Notes: a model not told the origin generated them from the sequence alone. 64,000 nucleotides of DNA from Pseudoips prasinana (GCA_951640165.1 OX621237.1:7750001-7814000); one strand, 5' to 3'. Shown: positions 9,892 to 20,054, counted from the first letter of the stretch. Translations and numbers: made by a program.

Positions 9892-10209
9892 GTGTGGGCC
9901 AGCCATCGCCTCCTTCGCCATATTAGAGGGAAGGAAACGACCCGACCCACAACGCCACCGCAAGCATTAACTGACAATGGGAGCATGACGAGCTTACAAA
10001 GGGGAGTTCATATTGAAGACGTTAACAGCCTTCAAGATGCTATTCCTTTCTTAAAGACTGGTGACGTACTTGCGGCCCCTCTGGTGTTACGAGTGGCGCT
10101 GATTGTTTACCACTTGCTCATTTGCCTTGCTATTATATATGAAAACAAAACTCTTAAAAATACAATGAAGCTAGATAGAATGGGTAAGACGGCGTTAAAA
10201 GCGTCTTAA
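9892..10209 (+). CDS. Unidentified 105-codon reading frame
   Basis: The frame contains IEDVNSLQDAIPFLKTGDVL and then a hydrophobic stretch VLRVALIVYHLLICLAIIY (about residues 66-84) that could be a membrane segment. I recognise no family. There is no splice context, and the 3' end abuts the RTE insertion at 10220. The sequence directly before the insertion resembles the flank of SINE D at 55.7 kb ('gcgttaaaa'), so the last codons lie in repeat sequence. Possibly an exon relic; likely not an expressed gene. Confidence 0.2.
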   Translation: MWASHRLLRHIRGKETTRPTTPPQALTDNGSMTSLQRGVHIEDVNSLQDAIPFLKTGDVLAAPLVLRVALIVYHLLICLAIIYENKTLKNTMKLDRMGKTALKAS

Positions 10210-10231
10210 GTGCGGTAAAAATATATCGAAT

Positions 10232-11647
10232 CATCATATCATCATCATATCAGCCGAAAGACGTCCACTGCTGGACAAAAGCCTCCCCCAAGGATCTCCA
10301 CAATAGCTGGTCCTGCGCTGCCTGCATCCAGCGGCTTCCCGCGACCCGCACAAGATCGTCGGTCCACCGTGTAGGACGCCCACGCTGCGTCTTCCGGTTC
10401 GTGGTCGCCACTCGAGAACCTTTCTGCCCCATCGGCCGTCAGTTCTACGAGCTATGTGCCCTGCCCACTGCCACTTCAGTTTGGCAATTCTTTGGGCTAT
10501 GTCGGTTACTTTGGTCCGCCTGCGGATCTCAGCATTTCCGATTCGATCTCGCAGGGAAACTCCAAGCATAGCCCTTTCCATTGCTCTTTGGGTGACCTTG
10601 AGCCGCCTGACAAGGCCCATAGTGAGCGACCACGTCTCTGTTCCATAAGTCATCACTGGCAACACACACTGGTCGAAGACTTTCGACTTGAGACACTGCG
10701 GTAATTGGGACGAGAAGATATTACGTAGCTTCCCGAACGCTGCCCAGCCGATTTGGATTCTACGATTGACCTCCTTTTCGAAGCTGGACCTACCTAGTTG
10801 GATGGTCAGTCCTAGGTAAATATAGTTCTCTACAACTTCGAGTGCAGAGTCTCCAACCTTAACTAGAGTGGGTGCAACATGGATGTTCGACATGATTTTT
10901 GTCTTATCCATGTTCATTTTCAGACCCACTTGTTGAGAGACTCTACTGAGGCCATAGAGCATTGTACCGCGGTCGTCGAGGGTCTCAGCCATGACTACTA
11001 TATCGTCGGCAAATCTAAGGTATGTATAAGGTATATATATGATGTACTCGCCATTGACATTGATGCCAAAGCCTTCCCAGTCCAGAAGCTTGAAGACATC
11101 TTCCAATGCAGCGGTGAACAGTTTCGGAGATATGACGTCTCCTTGTCTCACGCCTCGCTGCAATTGAATAGGTTTCGAGTTCTGGTCCTGAAGTCGGACT
11201 GACATGGTGGCGTTTTCGTACAAACACTTTAACACCTGGACATACCGATAGTCAATTTGGCACCTTTGAAGAGACCTCAGCACGGCCCACGTTTCGATAG
11301 AATCAAAGGCTTTCTCATAGTCCACAAACGCTAAGCATAATGGCTGGTTATACTCCTCGGTCTTCTGTATAACTTGCCGCAGCGTATGTATGTGGTCTAT
11401 GGTACTGTAGCCTTTTCGGAAACCGGCTTGATCGGGAGGCTGGAAGTCATCAAACCTTCGTGCGAGACGATTCGTAATGACTCTCGAAAACAACTTGTAT
11501 ACATGGCTCAGCAGTGAGATGGGTCTGTAATTCTTCAATAGGGTTTTATCGCCCTTTTTGAAGCACCACCACACTCCTGTGCCATGCTTTTGGCGTTTGA
11601 CCATGGAGTATGACGGAGTTGAATAACTTCAATAATCTAAAAAAAAT
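10232..11647 (-). mobile_element. 5'-truncated RTE-clade LINE with 12-bp target-site duplication
   Basis: The element is flanked by the direct repeat AATATATCGAAT at 10220-10231 and 11648-11659. Its 3' end (minus strand) has the conserved RTE tail 'ctttcggctgatatgatgat' with an imperfect ATG/ATC repeat. The 5' side stops inside the reverse transcriptase before the first RT motif, the normal outcome of incomplete target-primed reverse transcription. The disrupted target is the 5' flank of SINE D, whose other copy at 55.7 kb is uninterrupted. Confidence 0.9.
10250..11604 (-). pseudogene. RTE-type reverse transcriptase, truncated and frameshifted
   Basis: Reverse transcriptase that would copy LINE RNA at a nicked chromosomal target. 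The long frame shows NYRPISLL (about 25-32), [12 protein letters not shown] (61-72), motif [10 protein letters not shown] (93-101), motif [15 protein letters not shown] (150-163) and catalytic FADD (198-201). The thumb region and [15 protein letters not shown] follow. The endonuclease and the first RT motif are missing. A frameshift near 11560 spoils the 5' end: the other frame reads [16 protein letters not shown] just upstream. A second frameshift near 10380 moves the C-terminus into the frame [18 protein letters not shown]...[12 protein letters not shown]. The first codon is not a true start. Not functional. Confidence 0.9.
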
Positions 11648-11689
11648 AATATATCGAATGGATTGTATAAATTCGAGTCTGGGAACCAC

Positions 11690-11790
11690 GGTGCGGTGGC
11701 GGAGCGGTTAACACACATGGGGGCGGATACCCCCTGATTCCTGGGTTTGATTCCCAACCACTTACAAAAATTATACAATTCATTTTAAAG
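11690..11790 (+). mobile_element. tRNA-like SINE, family D, copy 1
   Basis: 'cacggtgcggtggcggagcg' carries an A-box-like stretch, and 'gggtttgattcccaacc' a B box, after a long variable-arm-like segment 'gggggcggataccccctg'. The upstream flank 'gaatggattgtataaattcg' and 'agtctgggaacca' is shared with the minus-strand copy at 55590-55712. The long variable arm suggests a Ser or Leu tRNA ancestor. Imperfect stems and a shared non-tRNA flank argue against a real tRNA gene. Confidence 0.6.
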
Positions 11791-11999
11791 ACGTCCAATA
11801 CCATGGAGGTGACATTCTAGTTTCCTGACCCTGCTTTTTATACTTCAATATGTTAATAGAATTATCTAAATCGGTAAGATCCGAAGACGCATCCCACTAC
11901 TGCATATATTTTTTTAGCGTTTCTGCAGTATTAAGCCATTCTTAGTTCGTGAGTGAATACTTTTAAAATCTTGGAACCTGATAAATACGTAGCCGAAAT

Positions 12000-12100
12000 T
12001 CAGACATATTCCATATCTATTTCTAGGTCTTCTCAGCTGAAGTGCATTGAACACGGTGGTAGCTTAATGCACGACCGTCGTTATACACAAGTTGGCTGTT
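12000..12100 (+). mobile_element. Bm1-like fragment
   Basis: 'ctaggtcttctcagctgaag' followed by 'cacggtggtagcttaatgca' and 'cgaccgtcgtta' aligns to the head of composite element E at 8350-8425 and 15806-15862. Truncated on both sides. Confidence 0.5.
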
Positions 12101-12900
12101 GTGATTCATAGGTACGATAAACTTAACTTGGAGCATATTTTAGGTTAATTTTATTTGAAATCACGGCACTAATAGTTATTCTCATTTAAAGGCAATTGCT
12201 TATTCGCGACTCACTTGCTGAACATTTTATAGCACATTGTCTATTTAATGGCCGAGGGCATGCGTTAATTATATATAGATTTTCTACAAATGAGTTCTTA
12301 ACTAAAACATTTCTAAATATAAATTGTTAGAGCTTTAACTAGATGGATCTGTTGAATTCCTAGATAACTAACGAGAGCGCTTTGAAAGTTAGTGTAGTAG
12401 CCTCAGTGACATGATCACAAAGCGAACTCACTACATAAATTTTATATATACATCGAGTAGGTATTAGCAATTGAGAACGTTATTCGGCTTTGCTGGTATT
12501 GCGGATTTTTTTTATTGTGTTATTTAATTAGGTGATTTGTCCAAAATTTTAATGAAATGCAATTTGAATTGGAGAATATTTTTTTTTATAAATTTAAGAA
12601 AAACGCATTGGCTGATATTTTTTATATTCAACTTTATAAAATAATATACGTTTTATGTTTTGTACAATACAGTGGAACAGTGAAAAGAAAAAACGCGACT
12701 ATATCCTAAGAATCTAATTATGATAGATAGGCGCTGTATGGAAAACCTTAGATTATCTCATGTTTTACTGAACGACAATCTCGATTGGCTGCCAGCGTGA
12801 GCATCATACGGTGTCTCGCACCTCGAAGTATTTCACTGAATGTGAATTTAAAGCGCGATGTATGTGTTTCCATATATTATATCGCGCGATGAAAACCTTT
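12101..12900. other. No recognisable feature
   Basis: AT-rich spacer; no repeats shared elsewhere in the window were noticed. Confidence 0.4.
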
Positions 12901-12907
12901 ACATAAT

Positions 12908-13105
12908 ATGAGGGACGCCCGAGATTGCCGCAATAGAACTAAAGCTCTTAAAAGCAATTACCAACACCAACGGAGATTAGAAGTGCCTAGAGTAGACTAT
13001 AAACGCTTGCTTACTTCCTATGAAGACGCTTTCATAGAAAGTGGAAGAGTGATTTTAGGTGAAAAGTACAACAAAGGACTTAGAATTTATAATGGTTTAA
13101 TTTAA
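12908..13105 (+). CDS. Unidentified 65-codon frame
   Basis: The frame reads MRDARDCRNRTKALKSNYQH then QRRLEVPRVDYKRLLTSYED and AFIESGRVILGEKYNKGLR. Charged, plausible protein composition with a likely amphipathic helix. I do not recognise it, and no splice sites bound it convincingly. It could be a host exon, an exon relic or part of an unrecognised element. Confidence 0.2.
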   Translation: MRDARDCRNRTKALKSNYQHQRRLEVPRVDYKRLLTSYEDAFIESGRVILGEKYNKGLRIYNGLI

Positions 13106-13544
13106 AGACTGAGACAAGTCCTAAGAAGTTACGGGTCATGACGTACTAAATGAAGATAAAGGGATATGATAATTGCTTAAAACCACGAAAAGATCGCATA
13201 TTGTTTATATTATTATGCTATTCAGGGACAAAAAGAAAAAAGTGCTTTTCATCATACAATTATTGAAAACCTTCGCGAGCTCTAAAATGAATCCCAATAA
13301 AAAATTAAATTCTTGGAAGGTGATTTCTTACATAACAACTTACGTAGGTATATACGATTTTTAGTGTAATGTATACAAGCTGGCCGAGGATTTGACGTTC
13401 AAAGACAAAATTTAGATAGTTTATGATAAGAAGTATCGGAATCACCCCATGTATGTTCTACGATTATGCGTAGTATTCGAAATAGAATTTTTTAATATCT
13501 TTTTTTCGTTAATTCCACCTTTTTTTATTAATATATTTTTTTTG

Positions 13545-14095
13545 ATATGGCAGGTGAATGCCAACGCATGCCACCCGCAACAAGTGTCTACGGGTGGGTA
13601 TGTCGGACTCGCACCGACTAAACCTACCTGCCGTGGATTTCTCTTGGCGCCTAATGGGGGGAACCCCGGGAACGCGGGTATGCTGCTCCTGTGCCTCCCT
13701 TATGCGCCATGTACCAAATGTTCGTGACACGTACCCTGGGAGGGCTCTGGTTTGCCCTTCCCAATTGCCGACTCCTGGCAGTCCGGCACAGCGACTACGC
13801 CACAAACAGATCGCTGTCTTCCCATTTCACACTTCTCTGACTGCCACTTCAGCCCCAAGGGGGAGTTGGGCTACCGGCTACTGCCGCCGCCCCGACGCCT
13901 CCTCCGTCTGCGAGCAGGATCCGATTTCTCGCGCTCCCGCTCGCCTTTTGGAGCATGACTGCCTCACAAAAGGAGACGACGGCGTCCCATTTAGAGGAGT
14001 CACCCGCCAGCATCGCCCCTACGATTGGCGGCGGGGACAGATCCCGTCCGATCTCTGCGACCAAGACTCATCTTTCGACCTCCCAGGCTGAGCAC
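13545..14095 (-). mobile_element. R1-like LINE, 3' end only
   Basis: Minus-strand frame 14064-13849 contains GRDLSPPPIVGAM and KWDAVVSFCEAVMLQK, matching the C-terminal end of the R1-like element at 21 kb (DLSLPAVVNSM, SWDAVVSFCETVISRK). GC content jumps well above the surroundings. Downstream is a GC-rich 3' UTR, then an A-rich tail (13535-13550 on the plus strand reads as T runs). The zinc finger and RT are missing, so this is a heavily 5'-truncated copy. No target-site duplication was found. Confidence 0.65.
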
Positions 14096-14489
14096 TGAGC
14101 GAGAGTTTGTAAATTTCACCTAACATCAGTTTTCGATTTTTTACTCGGTCTGTTGAACATTTCTGGTTCATTTTTTTTGTGATAACTAATAAGAATAGTT
14201 TAACTTGCCCTAAAAAGTATGGTTTATCTAATCATTGCTGAACTGACTTAGAATTTATTCGAAAGTTCAAAATGATTTCATCATATTGTTTCACTGCTGC
14301 CTGAAATGAGCTTAAGATTCTTCAAACATAATTTGTGTCTGATTCTTAAGGACATAATTGTAAAAACTAAAACTTTCAACAACTAAACAGCTCTTAAAAC
14401 ACTATACCTACTTCACAACATATTTTAACAAGTGAACTCATACGTACAAAGATTAATACCGCATTCAAATACAATGGACAAAGATAAAA

Positions 14490-14645
14490 CTGCACGTGTG
14501 GCGCAGCGGCTAAGACAGTAGCCTCGCCGCTACGTGTCACGGGTTTGAGTCCCGTGCCGGACAAATATTTGTGTCACCCATAAATAGTTGCTCTTAGTCT
14601 GGATGTTATTTGTGACCGTCTATTATAGGTATGTTTGTAAAGTAA
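14490..14645 (+). mobile_element. tRNA-derived SINE, family C, good copy
   Basis: The head CACGTGTGGCGCAGCGGCTA holds an A box, and the B box is GGTTTGAGTCCCG. The body is 'tatttgtgtcacccataaat', and the end 'ccgtctattataggtatgtt' with 'aaagtaacc'. Other copies: 15285 (minus), 30355 (minus), 38365 (minus), 49560 (minus) and 58573 (plus). Flanking target duplications were not resolved. Confidence 0.8.
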
Positions 14646-15284
14646 CCGGAAATACAAGGATTAGATTCCCTTATTTGGTTGTCTTTTAATAATAATAATA
14701 ATAAAACAACAACAAGCTGATCAACACAGAGACGACACTCTGGAGGCTTGTCGTGGCGATATTTTCAGATACTTGCACCATAAAATTACAGTGATTTTCT
14801 GTAGTATTTTCAATCATATCACGTTAGGGGATAAATACAAGACATGTCTACCTAAATTGTTGTTACGACAGCTACAGCGCTACAAATACTAAATAATTAT
14901 CCTTCTGCAGCAAAAGAGGTCGGACGCGGGCAACAGCTGTTCATAATAATTAAGTTATTTTCGCTAAATTGCCATGTTCACCATTTATAACCATTTGTAT
15001 CGGTTTCACTAAACCTCTTTAACAAAAGGTTGGACGAATGAAGATCCAAGACTATTATTTAGGTCTTTGTAAAAGAATGTCTAATATTTACAAGATATCG
15101 TGCTGCGGCATGTCACGAATATGCCATTGATACCACTATAGTATAATTTACTACTACAATAATAAAAGCATCTTCTATTTGATTATTACTTTACTTTATT
15201 GTATAGGCAGTAGTTAATTACGTTGTTTAAGATTGTCTTTTGTCTTGATTCTGACTTTCTGACTATTATATTATAGCCTAACGT
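14646..15284. other. Spacer with (AAT)n microsatellite
   Basis: A short AAT run at about 14688-14703; otherwise AT-rich sequence without recognisable content. Confidence 0.4.
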
Positions 15285-15460
15285 GCCAAATCCAATCCCT
15301 GTGTCGCGGGGTACTTTACAGACATATAATAGACGGACACAAATTACATCCAGACTCAGAACAACTATTTATGGGTCACACAAATAGAAGAAGAAACCCG
15401 CGACACGATGCGGCAAGGCGACTGTCTTAGCCGCTGCGCCACACGTGCAGTGCGCACACT
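15285..15460 (-). mobile_element. tRNA-derived SINE, family C
   Basis: The plus strand shows the 3' end first ('gtgtcgcggggtactttaca', 'tataatagacggacacaaat'). The body 'agactcagaacaactattta' follows, and the head complement 'gccgctgcgccacacgtgca' is at 15431-15450. The B box region is partly deleted ('aaatagaagaagaaacccgc'). Confidence 0.75.
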
Positions 15461-15662
15461 GTTCCATGATGGAGCGGTTGCGCTTCTCCTCCAATTGTAT
15501 CCTCAATGTGTTTTCAGACCGGTGGGACTCTCCCCTTTTTCACAGGTGGGTAAGAGTCCAGACACCCTTAATATAATTAATACTAACATTAGGCTAAGTT
15601 ATACTAACATTATATGGATATTTTTACGAAATAAATTATTTGAATTGAATTGAATATACCTT

Positions 15663-15717
15663 TATATATATTGACGTCAGAATCCATAAGTTTTGGTATC
15701 TGACGTCAATATATATA
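15663..15717. repeat. Perfect hairpin with 19-bp arms and two TGACGTCA sites
   Basis: Left arm 15663-15681 (TATATATATTGACGTCAGA) and right arm 15699-15717 are exact reverse complements around a 17-nt loop. Each arm contains the palindrome TGACGTCA, the consensus CRE/ATF site. It may be a mutational fold-back rather than a regulatory site; nothing nearby looks like a gene it would control. Confidence 0.7.
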
Positions 15718-15805
15718 GATCTATGCAGACATCGCATCACATCATCAGCCTGATATCATAGGCCATACATAGGACATAGGCCGGACATGGGCCGCCCCCA
15801 ACGGT

Positions 15806-16055
15806 ACGCATTGGATCCGGTGGTAGCATTAAAGCGCGACCGTCGTTATTAACACAAGGTCCGTCATAATAATAATACCTTAATATAGACAGAACCATTG
15901 ACAATATGTAGTAAAAATATTAGACTTAAACTAGATTATTAAACATAATTTCTTGACAATAACTTGATACGAGCTAGCTAAATATCATTGCTATAATAAA
16001 ATAAATTTTATAAAGTCTGCGTGAATAAAAACCTTTTTTATTTATTTTATTTTAT
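15806..16055 (+). mobile_element. Composite element E, copy 2
   Basis: It starts at 'cgcattggatccggtggtag' and repeats the copy 1 sequence through 'gaccgtcgttattaacacaa', 'acttgatacgagctagctaa' and 'gtgaataaaaacctttttta'. Relative to copy 1 it lacks roughly 120 bp before 'aaagtctgcgtg'. The A/T tail abuts a LINE fragment at 16058. Confidence 0.65.
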
Positions 16056-16057
16056 TA

Positions 16058-16260
16058 AAGGTTTCTATAATGTTGCCATTTGGAGGGGTTTGACGTAGTT
16101 GCCTCGCTTGACATGCGAGTTAGCGACCTCAGTTAGGTGGTAGTTAATACACAGGAGAAGCTGCTGCCCGAGTTCCTTAGTCGCCTTTTACGATACCCAC
16201 GGGATGTCATGGGGTGGCTCTGTTATTATACCTGACCCGAAAACCACACGGACATGATGC
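16058..16260 (-). mobile_element. LINE 3' UTR fragment (family K)
   Basis: The minus strand contains CCCGTGGGTATCGTAAAAGG, 'cgactaag', and 'actcgcatgtcaagcgagg'. The same landmarks occur in plus orientation at 49075-49290, and a short piece lies at 33440-33515. The plus-strand copy at 49 kb runs on into an (ATG)n tail, which points to a LINE 3' UTR. Non-coding. Confidence 0.5.
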
Positions 16261-16424
16261 AATGAAATTGATCTAAAACATCAAAGGTAAGGTACGTTGT
16301 AATAAGGCTCCAAAGAATATGTAACTTTATTCATAATAACAACCGTAACAAGTACACAGATGGCCTTACGCCTCCATATGCTATAATAGCCACACTTTTT
16401 GGCAGACGGGTTGGCGATCGTAGT

Positions 16425-16690
16425 AGTTGACGGTCACCATAGCCTAGTTGGTAGTGCTCCTGCCTACGAAGCTGGTGGTCCTGTATTCGAATCCCGGTAA
16501 GTGCAAATATTTGTGTGATGAGCACGAAAATTTGTTTCTAAGTCATGGATGTTTTCTATGTATATAAGTATTTATCTATTTATATAAGTATGTATATCGT
16601 CGCCTGGTACCCATAGTACAAGTTTTGCTTAGTTTGGGGCTAGGATGATCTGTGTGACAATGTCCCTATATATTATTATTATTATATTGC
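16425..16690 (+). mobile_element. tRNA-derived SINE, family B
   Basis: Head GTCACCATAGCCTAGTTGGT, B box 'attcgaatcccgg', body 'gtgatgagcacgaaaatttg', tail 'tacaagttttgcttagtttg' with 'gatgatctgtgtgacaatgt', ending in (ATT)n. Confidence 0.85.
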
Positions 16691-16994
16691 AGTCATAAGA
16701 TGCTGCCTACCCAGAAATAAGATGCTGCCCATTATCTGGTAGATATTCCCTCGGGTTGACATCTACGCCCCCACGGGATGAGATGGGGTGACGATATTCT
16801 AATATTAGCGGCCGTCACCACACAGCACTATTATAAACAGTAAACTTATTATAAGCTCATTTCCTTGGATTTCATGTTATCTCTTGCACGTGACAGCTGC
16901 TTATCAAGTAGACATGTTGTTTGATATGCGTTAGCGTTTATGGTCTCCACAATTCCTCGTGTTGTCGGAATGCGACATACTAAAATATACATTA

Positions 16995-17460
16995 GACATT
17001 ATATAAGTCTTTTTAGGGCTCCATAACGAAACGATAACGGGTATTACTACTGTCATTATTTTGTCTGTCTTTGTGCCCATCCGGATAAATATCGGGCTCG
17101 TTATTATGTAGTGGAATTTTAAAACGCATTTATATTTGTCTATAAAAATAAATGAAAAGAGGTCAGTGAAATTCCATTTTTGTTACAGGGCTTATGAAAA
17201 TCGTTAACCGCAATTTACCTTACATTCAATCAACAGTATATAGTCTATACTAATTATGTTATCCCAATAATTATTGTATAATCTCATTCTATCATAATAA
17301 AATTATATGTAATTGACTTAATTTTAAGATTTAGCACATTATATAAATTAGAACATCTTGTATCCACCTATATTTGCAAATAAAGATTATTGTATTGTAA
17401 CACAAATACTTGCTGCTACGGAACCCTTCATGGGCGAGTCCAACTCGCATTTGTCCGCTT
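16995..17460 (-). repeat. Repeat family J, diverged copy with a second insertion
   Basis: The right end 'ctgctacggaacccttcatg' and 'ggcgagtccaactcgcattt' is the reverse complement of the 5' end of the 580-bp repeat at 38778-39360. The match resumes at about 17170-17235 ('ttaaccgcaatttacctt'). Roughly 160 bp between (17236-17397, ending 'aataaagattattgtattgt') is foreign and looks like a small retroelement 3' end. The left end is weakly conserved. Confidence 0.5.
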
Positions 17461-17729
17461 TTTATTAAACATTGCATCTTTATAGGTAGTAAGTGAAAGC
17501 GAATATTCTTATTTTGATTGCACTAAAACTAAATCGACACAACTTATTTTTTAACATAGATGCCACGTCCTTTTCAGAAGAATAAAAATAATAATTCCTC
17601 CATCTAGAAGACGATAATGGAACTAACGGACATATGTGTAACTTCTTGTCATTGACTTCGTGCTTGGCCGTAAAATGTTAAGTAATGCAAGCAAAAGCTG
17701 GAACAAAAAAAAGAAAATAATAATAATAT

Positions 17730-18112
17730 CGTGGGACATTATTCACACACGGCCATCTGATCCCAAACTAAGCAGAGCTTTGACTATGGAAACCAGATAG
17801 CTGATATACTACATATACTACTTTCCTTTTGTAAATACTTACTTATATAGATAACTAGATGTGCCCCGCGGTTTTACCCGCGTTTTACTTTATAAATTAC
17901 AGCCTATGTGTTAATCCAGGGTGTCAGCTAACTCCATACCAACTCTAACACAGTCACAAACTTTTGCCTTTATAATATTAGTATGATTACACCCAGACTC
18001 ATGACAAATAGAAATGTTCATGCACACAAATCTGTGTCTAGAACGGGAATCGAACCCACGAAATGGGACGTGAAAGGCAAGTATTTACCAACCACGCCAA
18101 CTGGCCCGTCAT
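17730..18112 (-). mobile_element. SINE family A split by a small Helitron
   Basis: The tail (ACGGCCATCTGATCCCAAAC) is at about 17749-17768 and the body reaches 17854. The rest of the body and head resume at 17987 ('ttacacccagactcatgac') and run to 'gccaactggcccgtc' at 18108. Removing 17855-17986 restores an uninterrupted family A sequence. Confidence 0.85.
17855..17986 (-). mobile_element. 132-bp non-autonomous Helitron inside the SINE
   Basis: Minus-strand reading starts TCATACTAATATTATAAAGG, the usual 5' end of lepidopteran Helitrons, and ends with the hairpin CGCGGGTAAAACCGCGG followed by GGCACATCTAG. It sits exactly between an A and a T of the SINE, with no duplication, as expected for Helitrons. 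No coding capacity; it would depend on a Rep/helicase supplied elsewhere. Confidence 0.9.
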
Positions 18113-18833
18113 TAAGTTAGAAAGAAAGAAATGCAAATCAAAATCAATATTAGTTTAATTGGTATTGCATAGAATCGAGTGCAGTATTATACAAGAGGCC
18201 TATGAAAAACAAGTCCCCGTCAAGCTTGTAACAAAACTACATATAATTTAGACATATTGATGAGATCAATTTAAATAAAATTTAAAACAGATTCAGTAAG
18301 TTTATAGAGGTTATTTTATCACTGCTCGTCCTTCACCGCTACAAATATAGGCGCCAGTTGATCGTCAAAATGTGCGCAACGGTGTAATTTATTGACAGAT
18401 GCTGTCGAAACTGACCGTGATTTGTGGCTCGTGGGTAAAAACTACTCCGTGAATTTCTGTGAAGCAAGTTTATTTTAATATTTCGGTTTTAATCCACAAT
18501 CCATTGGGCGTGGTAATGCTGCTGCCTTGCACATACTTCTCAAGATCTTTAACTATATTTTTGACACTCACTTTGTGGTGGTTTATATTTCTGTAGTCTT
18601 TTATTTATTTCCTTAACTTACTTATTTTTTAAATTGCTCTTGCATATCAATAAAGGAGATACCCTATTCCGGGCCTAACCGTTACATCAATCAAATATGT
18701 ACCATTTTTTTTCAATTTTTCGTAATTAATGCATTGCAATCTTAGTCTCAATGACATTGGCCAAGTGTAGAAAATAAGTCATTTCAATTGTTTTTTGTTT
18801 TAAACTACCTTTGTAAACCGCTTCAACACTTAT
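18113..18833. other. No recognisable feature
   Basis: AT-rich spacer between the SINE and the GC-rich repeat tract. Confidence 0.4.
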
Positions 18834-18839
18834 TCAATT

Positions 18840-19125
18840 ATTATTATCATCCCAATAACAAGCGTCGGCGTTGGCGTCAGCATCGACTTCAGCGTCAGCG
18901 TAGACATTATTGTCAGCGTTGCGACGGCGTCTGAGTCGCGACGGCGTGGCAGGGGCTGGCGTCGGGGTCAGCGTCGGGACTCCGCGGTAGGCGTCGACGG
19001 TGGGGTCAGCGTCGTGGTCTACATTCCGATGCCGACTCTGTCGCTGACGATGACCCCGGACTTGCGACTGCCAGTGCACAGTAATTTTCGTCGGTTGGTC
19101 GAGTCGTTCAGCAGCACGGCAACCC
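18840..19125. repeat. GC-rich degenerate tract of GCGTC / GCGTCGG units
   Basis: Repeated 'ggcgtcagcgtc'-like hexamers stand out against the AT-rich background, especially 18862-18900 and 18958-19015. On the minus strand the tract gives an open frame of 97 codons (19127-18834) rich in Asp-Ala and Arg, e.g. VDADANADA. The frame is explained by the repeat and has no domain. Best read as a decayed minisatellite; expression is unsupported. Confidence 0.5.
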
Positions 19126-19329
19126 AAAACTTTAAAATCTAAACCCGGAATACAAATGAAACCCCACCCGGACGCTCCCCGGACGCATTCTAAACTAGAA
19201 CAAATCAGGGGAAACCCGGACGGATGGCAACCCTAGATAAATATAACCTAAAAATTAACTGTAATCGTCTGCTTTTAGAGATTTGGCCATTGCTGGGCGA
19301 CGTGAGAATTGGGCTCGTAAAACCTTCCT

Positions 19330-19830
19330 AGATGCTTGATGCTTGAATTCCGCTAATTGTTAGTTTAATCAAGCCGGATAACAACGCCCGCAACAAAACT
19401 ATGCACATGGAAGAAGAACAATATAAACAAACAAATTACGTGCACCATTATAATACCCAAAACTTGTTTTAGTCCGTGACGGACCATTCTCGATGATGCT
19501 AACTATTCAAATTCTATAATGTGCCTAAAAGTTAACAAACTGAGCGCTCCCTGAAATATTTTTGCTGAATCGACAATTATTACGAACTACTGCTAAATAT
19601 CTGTAACAAAATAGATGAAAATAAATACAATTGGTTATTCAACAATGCACCAAGTGACACCAGGTGTCACTTTGCGCCAATATTTGACGTTTCCGGATGT
19701 GTGTATTGGAGTTATAATACATTTTAATACAGAGTAATTTCCTGTGTGTTATGCAGTTTTGCATTGTTGAATAACCAATTGTATTTATTTTCATCTATTT
19801 TGTTACAGATATTTAGCAGTAGTACCTAAT
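19330..19830 (-). mobile_element. Old Penelope-like fold-back (partial)
   Basis: The minus strand from about 19660 to 19330 parallels the 3' region of the 34-38 kb Penelope-like elements. It holds the C-terminal codons ALLNNQLYLFSSILLQIF (compare ALLNDQTNLVSSPLLRIF), then 'gagaatggtccgtcacggac', 'gttttgggtattataatggt' and 'gcacgtaatttg'. From 19688 the same coding end appears again in plus orientation. Segments 19588-19650 and 19761-19823 are perfect reverse complements (63 bp). The centre has a 10-bp palindrome, AAGTGACACC/GGTGTCACTT, at 19654-19674. Both copies are 5'-truncated. Confidence 0.75.
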
Positions 19831-20017
19831 TAAAGTAATTTTCATAATATTAAAAACTTTTTTTTTGGATTACTATAATTAGTACCTATACTCGGAATGA
19901 ATTATTCAGAGTTGATATCAATTACAATAAATGTAATAAAGACTAATTTTTTTGATATTCAACGTAACTTTGCCACTGCGAAAAGACCTGAATTATTCTT
20001 CAAGTTGGTTCTTTGTA

Positions 20018-20054
20018 ATCTGGTTCAGAAGTATAGGCTACTTCTGAACCAGAT
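20018..20054. repeat. Perfect 16-bp hairpin
   Basis: ATCTGGTTCAGAAGTA at 20018-20033 is repeated as an exact reverse complement at 20039-20054 around the loop TAGGC. No T-run follows, so it is not terminator-like. Confidence 0.7.

Noticed and set aside
14494..14565. tRNA gene in plus orientation
   Set aside because: It is the head of SINE family C, present in about seven copies with the same non-tRNA body.
18834..19127. Arginine/aspartate-rich protein
   Set aside because: Explained by a GC-rich repeat tract; no domain, no conserved start context.
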